The notes beneath the pieces are model-generated. The model did not search any database, had not been told where the DNA came from, and worked only from the letters and a program-made list of their open reading frames with translations. The position numbers and the translations under genes are program-made. A DNA stretch of 64,000 nt from Marivita sp. S6314. Its GTDB lineage: Bacteria; Pseudomonadota; Alphaproteobacteria; Rhodobacterales; Rhodobacteraceae. This document shows, one piece after another, positions 54,056 to 63,190 of the stretch. Position 1 is the first letter of the stretch; every line of letters starts with the position of its first letter. The stretch is from NCBI RefSeq assembly GCF_023015985.1, contig NZ_JALKAO010000002.1, forward strand, positions 186,001 through 250,000, in the 5' to 3' direction.

Positions 54056-56275
54056 GTGCGCGGATCCAGCCAGGACTCAACGTCTCATCCGGTCTTGACC
54101 TTCTGGGTCGTGGCCGGATGGGTCGGTTACTGTCTTCTGCCCTGGTACGGGGTGGAGGACGGTTTGTGGTCGTTTCAATGGCTGTTTGACGGCTACCCGT
54201 TTGACAGCGATTACGCCCCTGCCCTGTTCCTGATCATGCAGGGGGAAAAGCTGTGGCTGGCCCCGCTTTTGATCCCGCTGATCCTGCCTTTGCTCGTATT
54301 GCGCAAAGTCAAATCTGATCCGCTCTACGCGCGGATGCTGGTGCTTGCAGGCGCGTTGGGTTTTGGCTGGCTGATCATCCAGGGCTTTTCCATCGGCATT
54401 CGCGGCTTCAACTACGACTGGATGAAGGCCGTCTTCGGCGATCTCGGAGACCGCCAGTTCGGCATGGGCTACGGTGCCATGCTGGTCGCCTCCGCCTTCC
54501 TGTTCCTGCTCACCCAAGGCATCGCCGCGCGCGGGGCTGTGAATGGCGACGTGTTTGTCGTCAGCGCCATTGGCGGTGTGATCACCATTGTCACGGCATT
54601 CGTATTCTTCCCCATCGCCAAGATGCTGTTTGCCGCCTTTGTCACTGAAGATGGCTCTTATTCGGTTGGCGTATTTGTTTCCAAATTCTTTGACGACCGC
54701 CTCTGGGGCCTCGGCTGCTTGTCCGGTGGCCGCTGTGGTGCAGCGTGGAATTCGCTGTTCCTTGCCATCTGCGTCGGGTTCATCACCACCGTTCTGGGCC
54801 TCGCCTTTGCGCTGGCCGTCACCCGTTCGGGGTTCCGCTATAAAAAAGCGATGCGCGCGCTGACGGTTCTGCCGATCATCACGCCGCCCTTCGTCATCGG
54901 CCTCGCGCTGATCCTGCTCTTTGGCCTCTCTGGCACAGTCACTGTCTTCATCGCCGACCTGTTCGGCGTGCAACCCACCCGCTGGCTTTACGGAATGCCG
55001 GGTGTCCTGATCGCCCAAACGCTGGCCTTCACCCCCATCGCCTTCCTCGTCCTCATAGGTGTGGTCGAAGGCGTGTCCCCGTCGATGGAGGAAGCCTCCC
55101 AAACGCTGCGCGCGAACCGCTGGCAAACCTTCCGCACCGTGTCCCTGCCCCTGATGCGGCCCGGTTTGGCCAATGCCTTTCTGTTGGGCTTCATCGAAAG
55201 CATGGCTGACTTTGGCAACCCGCTTGTGCTGGGCGGAAATTTCGACGTGCTGTCCACCGAGATTTTCTTTGCCATCGTCGGCGCACAATATGACCAAAGC
55301 CGCGCCGCTGTGCTGGCGATGGTGCTGTTGTTCTTCACCCTCTCTGCCTTTTACGCCCAGCGCGTCTGGCTGGGGAAGAAAAGCTACACCACCGTGTCCG
55401 GCAAAGGCGATGCGGGTGTGCATCCGCTGATGCCCAAGGGCCTGTCGATCCCGGTGCTCGTCATCGCCATCGGCTGGGCGTTTTTCACCGCTGTGGTCTA
55501 CTGCATGATCATCTATGGCAGCGTTGTTGAACTCTGGGGCGTGAACAATTCGCTCACCTTCAAGCACTACGTCACCGCCTTCAGCGTCCGTTTTGAGGAA
55601 GAAGGAATCCGCTGGACCGGCGCCGCGTGGGACAGCTTCTGGACGACCATCACCATCGCGGCCATCGCAGCACCGTTGACGGCGGCTGTGGGTCTGGTCA
55701 CGGCCTACCTGCTGACCCGACAAAGCTTTGCGGGCAAGAATGCGTTCGAGTTCGGCACCATGCTGTCCTTCGCCATCCCCGGCACCGTGATCGGTGTCAG
55801 CTATATCCTCGCCTTTAACGTCCCACCGATTGAGATCACCGGCACGGGCATCATCCTTGTCGTCAGCTTCATCTTCCGCAACATGCCGGTGGGTGTGCGG
55901 GCAGGGATCGCGAGCATGAGCCAACTCGACAAGTCACTGGACGAGTCGTCGCTCACCCTCGGAGCAAACTCGTGGCAGACTTTCCGCCGGGTGATCCTGC
56001 CGCTGCTGCGCCCCGCGATCCTCGCAGCCCTCGTCTACAGCTTTGTCCGCGCGATGACGGCGATTTCTGCCGTGATCTTCCTCGTCTCGGCAGAATACGA
56101 CATGGCAACGAGCTACATCATCGGGCGGGTCGAGAATAACGACTATGGCCTCGCCATCGCCTATTCGACGACGCTGATCTTCGTGATGCTCAGCGTGGTG
56201 GGCTTGCTGCAATTCCTTGTCGGACGGGTTCAGATCGGACGACGCACTCAAATCGGAACAGGGAGATCAACATGA
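54056..56275 (+). CDS. AfuB-like ABC transporter permease, double permease with long N-terminus
   Basis: 739 residues, two BPD_transp_1 domains (about 230-450 and 500-735) preceded by roughly 200 residues of extra helices, the AfuB layout. EAA-type loops lie near SMEEASQTLRANRWQTFRTV and near LDESSLTLGANSWQTFRRV. It forms the whole channel. The start is a GTG three bases after the binding-protein stop with no clear ribosome site, so the N-terminus is less certain. The stop overlaps the ATPase gene by four bases. Confidence 0.9.
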   Translation: MRGSSQDSTSHPVLTFWVVAGWVGYCLLPWYGVEDGLWSFQWLFDGYPFDSDYAPALFLIMQGEKLWLAPLLIPLILPLLVLRKVKSDPLYARMLVLAGALGFGWLIIQGFSIGIRGFNYDWMKAVFGDLGDRQFGMGYGAMLVASAFLFLLTQGIAARGAVNGDVFVVSAIGGVITIVTAFVFFPIAKMLFAAFVTEDGSYSVGVFVSKFFDDRLWGLGCLSGGRCGAAWNSLFLAICVGFITTVLGLAFALAVTRSGFRYKKAMRALTVLPIITPPFVIGLALILLFGLSGTVTVFIADLFGVQPTRWLYGMPGVLIAQTLAFTPIAFLVLIGVVEGVSPSMEEASQTLRANRWQTFRTVSLPLMRPGLANAFLLGFIESMADFGNPLVLGGNFDVLSTEIFFAIVGAQYDQSRAAVLAMVLLFFTLSAFYAQRVWLGKKSYTTVSGKGDAGVHPLMPKGLSIPVLVIAIGWAFFTAVVYCMIIYGSVVELWGVNNSLTFKHYVTAFSVRFEEEGIRWTGAAWDSFWTTITIAAIAAPLTAAVGLVTAYLLTRQSFAGKNAFEFGTMLSFAIPGTVIGVSYILAFNVPPIEITGTGIILVVSFIFRNMPVGVRAGIASMSQLDKSLDESSLTLGANSWQTFRRVILPLLRPAILAALVYSFVRAMTAISAVIFLVSAEYDMATSYIIGRVENNDYGLAIAYSTTLIFVMLSVVGLLQFLVGRVQIGRRTQIGTGRST

Positions 56276-57342
56276 GCGCCCCCAAGATCGGCTCAAAAGC
56301 GGCCCCCGTCCGGTTCGACGGTGTCTCGAAAGTCTTCGGCAAAGACGTGGTTGCCGTCGACAACATCGACCTGCATGTCGGCGCTGGCAAGCTGGTCACG
56401 CTGTTGGGTCCGTCGGGCTGCGGCAAGACGACGACGCTGCGGATGATCGCCGGGCTTGAGATGGCCAGTTCCGGTCGCATACTGATCGGCGATCAGGACG
56501 TGACCAAACTGCCCGCCACCGACCGCGACGTGTCGATGGTGTTCCAGTCCTACGCGCTGTTCCCGCATATGTCGGTGCTGGAAAACGTGATGTACGGATT
56601 GACGTTTTCGGGCTTCAAGAAAGACGAGGCGCGCGCGCGGGCCTTGCATGGGCTGGACCTTGTCGGCCTCAAAGGGTTCGACGCCCGCTTGCCCAGCGAA
56701 TTGTCCGGCGGCCAACAACAACGCGTCGCCGTCGCCCGTGCGCTGGTGCTTGAACCGCAGGTGCTCCTCTTCGATGAACCGCTGTCCAACCTCGACGCGA
56801 AACTGCGCCGTCAGGTCCGCGAAGACATCCGGGCGATTCAGCAAGACCTTGGCCTCACCGTCGTCTACGTCACCCACGATCAGGAAGAGGCGCTGGCCGT
56901 GTCAGACGAAATCGTGGTCATGCGCAACGCCTCTATCGCGCAGATCGGCACACCCCGGGCGCTTTATGACGAACCCGCCGACACCTTTGTCGCCGACTTC
57001 ATCGGCGAAGCAAATCTGATCACCTGCGAGATCACAGAGATCAACGGCGACCAGGCCACGATCAGCATCGAAGGGTTCACGCACACCCTGCCCTCGCGTG
57101 GGTTGCCGATTGGCCCCGCCACCCTTGCGGTGCGCCCGTCGCGCATCGTGATCGCGAACGGCCCCGGCATTCCCGCGCGGATTGCCAAGGCGACTTATGT
57201 GGGCGTGCGCATGGAATATACGCTGGAAGGCGGGTTCGGTCAGGTCTTCGCGGTGCAGGACAATGTGGATGAGCCGCTTGAGGTCGGGTCGGACATTCAC
57301 ATGTCATTCGCCGCCAAGGGCCCGGTACTCTTGCCGGAATAG
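56272..57342 (+). CDS. AfuC-like ABC transporter ATP-binding protein
   Basis: 356 residues with Walker A GPSGCGKTT near 44-52, VFQSYALFPHMSVLENVMYG, signature LSGGQQQRVAVAR, Walker [17 protein letters not shown] and a C-terminal TOBE domain (LAVRPSRIVIAN). It belongs to the FbpC/PotA/AfuC group and powers the permease encoded just upstream (ATGA overlap). A histidine phosphatase gene follows after six bases. Confidence 0.92.
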   Translation: MSAPKIGSKAAPVRFDGVSKVFGKDVVAVDNIDLHVGAGKLVTLLGPSGCGKTTTLRMIAGLEMASSGRILIGDQDVTKLPATDRDVSMVFQSYALFPHMSVLENVMYGLTFSGFKKDEARARALHGLDLVGLKGFDARLPSELSGGQQQRVAVARALVLEPQVLLFDEPLSNLDAKLRRQVREDIRAIQQDLGLTVVYVTHDQEEALAVSDEIVVMRNASIAQIGTPRALYDEPADTFVADFIGEANLITCEITEINGDQATISIEGFTHTLPSRGLPIGPATLAVRPSRIVIANGPGIPARIAKATYVGVRMEYTLEGGFGQVFAVQDNVDEPLEVGSDIHMSFAAKGPVLLPE

Positions 57343-57348
57343 CCACCT

Positions 57349-57915
57349 ATGGCCCGCCTGATCTTTGTGACGCATCCAGAGGTTGCCGTTGACCCGGATG
57401 TCCCGGTCACCCAATGGGCGCTCAGCCAGCGCGGAATCGCCCGCGCACAGGCTTTTGCCCGATCAGAGGTTCTGCGCGACGTCGCGCACATCTGGTCCAG
57501 CGCGGAACGCAAGGCGCAGGACACCGCCGCGATCCTGTCCTCGGCTTTGGGGGTGGATGTTCAAACCGATCCGAAGCTTGGGGAAAATGATCGCAGCGCC
57601 ACCGGCTTTTTACCACCGGATCACTTCGAAACCGCCGCCGACGCGTTTTTCGCGCAGCCGGATCAAAGCTTCGAAGGTTGGGAAACCGCACGCGCCGCGC
57701 AGGCGCGGATTGTCCTGGCCGTCACCACGCTTTGCAAAACGCAAGGGCCGGGCGACATACTGATCGTGTCCCATGGGGCGGTGGGAACGCTTTTGTATTG
57801 CCACCTTTCGGGCACCCGCATCGACCGGATGCACGACCAACCGCATCAGGGGCATTACTGGATTGCGGATCGCTCGACCTTTGCCCCCTTGCACGCGTGG
57901 CAATCAATCGGCTGA
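57349..57915 (+). CDS. Histidine phosphatase family protein with altered RHG motif
   Basis: 188 residues of the phosphoglycerate-mutase-like family. The catalytic His is H9, but the RHG motif reads THP (VTHPEV), so the first phosphate-binding Arg is missing. SSAERKAQDTAAIL and the second-His block LIVSHGAVGTLL are kept. Six bases after the ATPase gene, it may be part of the importer operon and act on the imported phosphate ester. It overlaps the end of the convergent IMPase gene by 12 bases. Confidence 0.85.
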   Translation: MARLIFVTHPEVAVDPDVPVTQWALSQRGIARAQAFARSEVLRDVAHIWSSAERKAQDTAAILSSALGVDVQTDPKLGENDRSATGFLPPDHFETAADAFFAQPDQSFEGWETARAAQARIVLAVTTLCKTQGPGDILIVSHGAVGTLLYCHLSGTRIDRMHDQPHQGHYWIADRSTFAPLHAWQSIG

Positions 57916-58710
57916 GGGTCCAGCCCCCCAGGCCGCATCCGCGATGCCCTTCAATGCGTCAAACACCTGCGGCGCGCCAACAAGCACGCGTCCCCCTTGC
58001 GCGATCATCTCTTGCGCGTCCTGGTCTTCCACCACGCCGCCCGCCTCTGCGATCAACAGCTGACCGGCCAGACAATCCCACGCGTTCATGTGCTCTTCCA
58101 TGTAGCCCAGCAACCGCCCCGCCGCGACATAGGCCAGCGACAACGCGCCTGACGCGTTGCGGTGGAACATCGCGCCCCGGTCGATCAAGGCCTCGATCAC
58201 GGGCAGGACATTGCGCGCCTCTACCCGGTTGGAATAGCCAACCGCCACCGTTCCCGACGCCAGTTCCGTGCTGGTATTCACGGCCATCGGCGCACCGTTC
58301 AACAGCGCGCCCTGCCCGCGCGTTGCCGCGTAGGTTTCCCCCACAAGCGGGTCATGAATGACGCCGATCTGGGTTTGCGACTGCGCCACGCCTGCCAGAA
58401 CAATTGTCCAGCTCGGAATGCCGTTTACGAAATTCGTGGTCCCGTCGATGGGATCAATCACCCAATCAAAGCCGCTTGTGCCTTGCTTTGGCGCATGTTC
58501 TTCGCCGTAGATCCCGTCTTCGGGAAATGCATCGGCCAGCGCGTCCCGAATAAACACTTCGACGGATTTATCGGCCTCGCTGACCCAGTCCTGCCGACCT
58601 TTCTTCGAAACCTCCAGATCCGAGAGGTTGCGAAAAAACGCAAGCGCGTGTTGACCAGCGGCTTGGCTGATGTCTTCGGCGCGTGCTCTGCGTGTTGTCA
58701 GATCGGTCAT
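57904..58710 (-). CDS. Inositol monophosphatase family protein
   Basis: 268 residues with intact IMPase motifs: E70/E71 (YGEE), DPIDGTTNF at 86-94 holding the metal-binding Asp residues, and WDCLAGQLLIAEAGG. It removes phosphate from inositol-1-phosphate or a similar sugar phosphate (some members act on PAP or histidinol phosphate) with Mg. The ATG at 58710 has AAGGGG upstream; an eight-residue in-frame extension is not needed. Convergent with the histidine phosphatase gene. Confidence 0.92.
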   Translation of the reverse strand: MTDLTTRRARAEDISQAAGQHALAFFRNLSDLEVSKKGRQDWVSEADKSVEVFIRDALADAFPEDGIYGEEHAPKQGTSGFDWVIDPIDGTTNFVNGIPSWTIVLAGVAQSQTQIGVIHDPLVGETYAATRGQGALLNGAPMAVNTSTELASGTVAVGYSNRVEARNVLPVIEALIDRGAMFHRNASGALSLAYVAAGRLLGYMEEHMNAWDCLAGQLLIAEAGGVVEDQDAQEMIAQGGRVLVGAPQVFDALKGIADAAWGAGPSAD

Positions 58711-58800
58711 GGATCGCCCCTTTGAAGTTGGCACCCATCACATGTCGCACTCTTGCCAAAGCGCCGCAACGTTTCGTGAGGTCGGACGCACACCGCCCGG

Positions 58801-59832
58801 TCAGACAGCGGCGCGTTGATGGTTGGCGACAAAGGATGCAACCGCCCCTGACGGCGCCGGTGTGCCGTCGTTGAAGAACACGTCTTTCCACTTGGTTGCG
58901 TAATCCATACCGTCATAAACAGCCTCCGCTGGGGTCGGCGCACTGAATTGCTTGCCCAACGCGTCCTCCATCGCCGTGATCCATGATTTGATCTGCAAAC
59001 CGTTGACAACCGTTCCGTGCGACATGTCCCGCAAACCGTCCGTATCGGCCATCAGGACAGTGCGTTGCGCCGCAAGCGCTTCGCGGGCAACGATCCCGAA
59101 GGCTTCCCAGCGGGACGGGATCGCCACGATATCAACCTCTGCAAAGGCCGCGATCGGATCGGTGCAATGACCGCGAAACTCGATGCGCGTGTCGTCGCCA
59201 GCCAAGGCCTGCAGCGCCGCCTTTTCTTCCCCGTCGCCGAAGATCAGCAACCGTGCATCCATCTGTTTGGTGTCGCGGAACGCCTTGATCAGAACATCAA
59301 AGCCTTTCTGCCGGTCGAGCCGCCCGACGGCACCAATCACACGCGCCGTCCCTGTGGGGGCTGGCAAGGCGCGAAAATCAGTCAGGTCAACTTCAGGCTG
59401 AATCACACGCAGCGCGGCTGTGTTGACCAGACGCCGTTCCTGCAACCAGTTGGCCTGCGTATGGCTGACCGCAATCACCTGATCAAACAGCGCATAGCCC
59501 ACGCGCAACATCGCGAAAAACCGCCGCTTGGCAGACACGTTCAACGCGGTGAACGCGCGGGTGTAGCTGTGTTCGATATGCAGGATCCGGGCGGATGGGT
59601 GCATCGCGCGAAGCGTGACCAGCGCTGGCAGCCCGCGCCAGCTTAGCGTCAGATGAGACACGATCACATCTGCATCAATCCGGCCAAAGGACAAGGCTGT
59701 GCGGTTGACCCGCATCACCTGTTGATCCGCGGCGTCCGCCAGGCCCGGCAGGCCAAGCAGGTGGTCAAGCATGCGCATCACGCCGCCTGCGGTGGTATCG
59801 TCGACAAGATGGACAATTTTCTGAGTGGTCAT
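58801..59832 (-). CDS. GT4 family glycosyltransferase
   Basis: 343 residues, GT-B fold. The N-terminal domain has HLVDDTTAGGVMRMLDHLLG and the donor domain GAVGRLDRQKGFDVLIKAF and RWEAFGIVAREALAAQRTVLMAD (the ExxxxxxxE donor motif, E...E). Probably a surface polysaccharide transferase. It belongs to a minus-strand set with two GT2 genes and a flippase. It is 24 bases from the upstream GT2 gene. Confidence 0.88.
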   Translation of the reverse strand: MTTQKIVHLVDDTTAGGVMRMLDHLLGLPGLADAADQQVMRVNRTALSFGRIDADVIVSHLTLSWRGLPALVTLRAMHPSARILHIEHSYTRAFTALNVSAKRRFFAMLRVGYALFDQVIAVSHTQANWLQERRLVNTAALRVIQPEVDLTDFRALPAPTGTARVIGAVGRLDRQKGFDVLIKAFRDTKQMDARLLIFGDGEEKAALQALAGDDTRIEFRGHCTDPIAAFAEVDIVAIPSRWEAFGIVAREALAAQRTVLMADTDGLRDMSHGTVVNGLQIKSWITAMEDALGKQFSAPTPAEAVYDGMDYATKWKDVFFNDGTPAPSGAVASFVANHQRAAV

Positions 59833-59856
59833 GGGAAAGCCTTTCGAACAGCAGGA

Positions 59857-60831
59857 TTAGCGCGCGAGCAGACGCGACGCGTATGAGATGGGAGCAGGAC
59901 CAAGCGCCTTGAGCACGGCAGAGGCGGCAAGGGTCACGATGGTCTTCAGGGGTTCTTCGATCAATGGTCGGCGCGACGTGACGCAGGCGCGGGTCGCCAG
60001 TGCCCATGCGTTTTTGCCGTCACGGCTGCTGACCGCACGACGCGCAAGATAGCGGTACTGGTAGGCCCGCGCCGCATCTTCGTGTTGGTCAAAAAAGGTC
60101 GGATGCAGCGGGCGCAGCTTGGTCACCATACGTTCCCAGCTTGCCAATTGACGGTCCAGGGCGGCCGACAGACCACCCGCGTTGACGCGGTATTGCGTCA
60201 GCAGGCCGGGCACGCCTTCGAACAGCCAATCGGTCGTCAGGGCCAGCCGCATCCAGCATTCGATATCTTCGGATTGACGAAAGGTTTCATCAAACACCCA
60301 GTTGCGCTGGGTCTCAAAGCCTGGGCGATACGCGATCGCGTCCAGCGCCGCCTTGCGGAACACCGCTGCCGAACCGTTGCCAATCGGATTGCGCTTGAAC
60401 ACACGGGCGGCAGTGATGCCCTGCAACGCCGGACGCTGGGACACACCCGTCGGCTGTCCATCGTCATCGACCAGTTCGGAGCCCGAATAGCTGATCCCCA
60501 CATCCGGTGCGCACTCAAGATGGGCAACATGCGTGGCAAGTTTGTGCGGCACCCACAGATCATCGGCATCGCAGAACCCGACATAGATCCCCCGCGCGGC
60601 GGCAATGCCGGTGTTGCGGGCTCCTGCCAGACCCCGGTTGGCCTGTGTCACAACGCGAATGCGCGGTGAACTGGCAAATTGCGCCGCGATCTGTGCGGTG
60701 TCATCGGTTGATCCGTCATCGACGATAATGATCTCCATATCCTCAAAGCTTTGCGCCAGAAGCGCCTCAAGCGTGGCAGGCAGTGTCTTGGCAACATTGA
60801 AAGCAGGGACAACAACAGAAGCGGTAGGCAT
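59857..60831 (-). CDS. GT2 family glycosyltransferase
   Basis: 324 residues, GT-A fold. The donor motif is IIIVDDGSTDDTAQIA near 34-50 and the metal motif FCDADD near 90, after GARNTGIAAARG. The acceptor end has QSEDIECWMRLAL. A C-terminal basic, helical tail may contact the membrane. Works in surface polysaccharide assembly; sugar unknown. Related to the next GT2 upstream in both length and tail. Confidence 0.9.
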   Translation of the reverse strand: MPTASVVVPAFNVAKTLPATLEALLAQSFEDMEIIIVDDGSTDDTAQIAAQFASSPRIRVVTQANRGLAGARNTGIAAARGIYVGFCDADDLWVPHKLATHVAHLECAPDVGISYSGSELVDDDGQPTGVSQRPALQGITAARVFKRNPIGNGSAAVFRKAALDAIAYRPGFETQRNWVFDETFRQSEDIECWMRLALTTDWLFEGVPGLLTQYRVNAGGLSAALDRQLASWERMVTKLRPLHPTFFDQHEDAARAYQYRYLARRAVSSRDGKNAWALATRACVTSRRPLIEEPLKTIVTLAASAVLKALGPAPISYASRLLAR

Positions 60832-60856
60832 CGGACAATCCTTGGGTCAGAGCAGA

Positions 60857-61777
60857 TCAGCGCGCGAACAACGCGCGGCGGAAAGAAGAGGGAAGAACCA
60901 GCGCGACAGCAGAGGCCGCAGCCGTCGCAGCACCCCGGCGCAGCGGAAACAGGAACCCGGATGCGCTGTGGCGCACCCCTTCGCGGGTGTATCCCCAGGC
61001 GGCCGCCTTGGGCGCGTCAAGCCGCAACGCGCGGCGGGCCAGATACCGCATGTAGACGGCCTCTGCTTTGGGTGTTGGGGTCACGCCGAACCGGGCGGCG
61101 GTGGCAATCGCCTGATCGCGCCCACGACGCATCGCGTGCAGATCAGAGGACAGGCCCGTCGCGCTGGTCCGGTACCAGACCTGCAGCGCGTCCAGTCCGA
61201 TGATCCGTTTGCCGTGCCCGACCAGTCGGATCAGCAGGTCCAGATCTTCGTTATGGACCAAAGACGGATCAAACGCGCCCACCTCAAGAAAGGCATCACG
61301 CCGAACCACGAGGTTGGACATCGTACAGACCGGGTTTTCCGACAGCAGATCAAGGATCGTCAGAGCATCGGGCCGCACCTGCGACACAGTGGGGCAATCG
61401 CCGGGCTGGTCCTGGAAAAACCGGATCTGCCCATAGGCGGCATCGGTGCTGGCCCTGTCGAAATGCTGTGCCATCTGCGCCAGCTTTTCGGGGTGCCAAA
61501 GATCATCCGCATCGCAAAAGGCCAGAAGATCGGCGCGCGCAAGGTCTGCTGCATGGTTACGGGCGTCACTTGGCCCCTTACCCGGATTGGACATCTGCCG
61601 AAACCGTGGGTCGCTTTGGGCCATGCGGGCCACGATCTCTGCGGACGCATCGGTTGATCCGTCATCAACACAGATCGCTTCCCAATCGTCAAAGCGTTGC
61701 GCCTGAAGGGCGTCCAGCGTTGCCTGAAGCGTTTGGGCGGCGTTGTAAAAGGGCAGGATGATTGAAAACCTTGGCAT
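60857..61777 (-). CDS. GT2 family glycosyltransferase
   Basis: 306 residues, GT-A fold, with ICVDDGSTDASAEIV, DARNHAADLARADLLAFCDADD and HNEDLDLLIRLVGHG. Start at 61777 is set by the conserved N-terminus PRFSIILPFYNAAQTLQ and GGAG upstream. It resembles the previous GT2 in its C-terminal tail (YMRYLARRALR against YRYLARRAV), suggesting paralogues that act on related acceptors. It lies one base from the flippase gene end. Confidence 0.9.
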   Translation of the reverse strand: MPRFSIILPFYNAAQTLQATLDALQAQRFDDWEAICVDDGSTDASAEIVARMAQSDPRFRQMSNPGKGPSDARNHAADLARADLLAFCDADDLWHPEKLAQMAQHFDRASTDAAYGQIRFFQDQPGDCPTVSQVRPDALTILDLLSENPVCTMSNLVVRRDAFLEVGAFDPSLVHNEDLDLLIRLVGHGKRIIGLDALQVWYRTSATGLSSDLHAMRRGRDQAIATAARFGVTPTPKAEAVYMRYLARRALRLDAPKAAAWGYTREGVRHSASGFLFPLRRGAATAAASAVALVLPSSFRRALFAR

Positions 61778-61778
61778 T

Positions 61779-63011
61779 TCAAAGCTCCACGGTTTGAGGG
61801 ACGGTTGATTTCGGCAGCATGACAAGGGCCGCGGACAGCATGATCAGCGTCGACACACACAGGTAGCCGATGGCAATCGCGGTCAGCCCAAACGGCGCAA
61901 GCAGCGTTGTATTGATCGCGAGGGCGGCCGCCAGAATGGCACTGACCAAAAGCTCCTGCTGCGGCCGACCTTCGCTGCGCAGCCAGCCTGCGGTTGCCGA
62001 CCAGATCACCGTGGGCAGCGCGGCAAGGCACAGGATCGACACCACATGCGCCACGTCGGTCCATTCCGGCCCCAGCAAAAGCGGCACATAGATCGGCGCA
62101 AGAACCGCCTGCGCCACAACCAACGGCGTGAGCATCAAGAGAGAGACACCAAGCGACTGGCGCACCGCTTCATCGCGGTTTCCGGACGCACACAGGTGCG
62201 GAAAAAGGACCACGGAGAACGCCTGGGTAAACGAGGTGGCCAGACCCAGACCCGCGTTGAAGGCCATGAAGTAGATGCCCAGGCTTTCCGCCCCCAGAAG
62301 CGCGCCGACAATCAGCTTGTCGGACTGCAACCGCAACACCTTGACCATCTCTGTGCCAAGCACCGCCCAGCCATAGGTGACAAAGGGTCGGATCGGGGCA
62401 TGTCCAGCCGTGGCCACAGGTGTCCAGGGGCGCAGCCTGCGCATCAGGACCAGCCAGATCGGGGCCGACAGAACGCGCGGCAGCACAAGGGTCAACGGCG
62501 ATGGCCAGACCAGCGCAAGCACGACGGTCAGCGCATTGGCCCCAACCACCTGCCCTCCGGCAATCGCTGCGGTCTGGCGCAGCTTGCCTTCGCGCATCGC
62601 CAGCGCCGCCTGCACAAGACCGGCCGGCATGAACAGGTATTCAAGCGCCAGAAGCGCCAGCAGCGCGCCCAGCATCGGATTGCCGAAAAAGGCCAGCGCG
62701 GCGGCGATCAGGCATTGCAGTACAAACAGCCCGCCACACCACGCAAAGAAGATCCGGCGCGCTGTGGCACATGTGCGCTCCAGCGCGTCATCACTGGCAG
62801 AAATGATCTTCTGGCCAACGCCGTTTTCTGTCAGCGCCTTCAGGATATCCCCCGACGCCAACGCAGCAGCCGCGATGCCAATGGCCTCGGGGCTCATCGT
62901 GCGGGCGACGGCGATTACCACCAACAGGCGCGATGCTTTTGCGGCAGCTTCCGACGCCGCATAGGCAATCAGCTGAGCTGTGAATTCTGAAGGTCTGGCA
63001 AAGGCGATCAT
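61779..63011 (-). CDS. Oligosaccharide flippase (Wzx-like)
   Basis: 410 residues with about twelve hydrophobic segments. The layout and the sequences RLLVVIAVARTMSPEAIGIAA and YFMAFNAGLGLATSFTQAFS match the polysaccharide-transporter (MOP/Wzx) family, which turns lipid-linked oligosaccharides to the outer face of the inner membrane. With the three glycosyltransferases downstream it forms a small polysaccharide set. The polymerase and export genes are not in the window. Confidence 0.87.
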   Translation of the reverse strand: MIAFARPSEFTAQLIAYAASEAAAKASRLLVVIAVARTMSPEAIGIAAAALASGDILKALTENGVGQKIISASDDALERTCATARRIFFAWCGGLFVLQCLIAAALAFFGNPMLGALLALLALEYLFMPAGLVQAALAMREGKLRQTAAIAGGQVVGANALTVVLALVWPSPLTLVLPRVLSAPIWLVLMRRLRPWTPVATAGHAPIRPFVTYGWAVLGTEMVKVLRLQSDKLIVGALLGAESLGIYFMAFNAGLGLATSFTQAFSVVLFPHLCASGNRDEAVRQSLGVSLLMLTPLVVAQAVLAPIYVPLLLGPEWTDVAHVVSILCLAALPTVIWSATAGWLRSEGRPQQELLVSAILAAALAINTTLLAPFGLTAIAIGYLCVSTLIMLSAALVMLPKSTVPQTVEL

Positions 63012-63190
63012 GTCGGGTCCAAGCGGTGAGGTCGGTTTCGCCGCCTGTTCTATGCTCCACCGCGATCCGCGTCGCCTGCGCCTCCGGACAGTTTGGGCCC
63101 CAGTTAGGAGAGCGACCTATCCCAAGGGATAGCAGATCAATCCGGAAAGGCGCGGCGGGTGTGCCGCCACTTTCCCATGCAGGGACGTGT

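Noticed and set aside
54077-55924. Long minus-strand open frame of about 615 codons opposite the AfuB-like permease
   Set aside because: Its translation is full of Gln, His, Asp and Gly with no recognisable domain; it mirrors the codon use of the membrane protein on the other strand.
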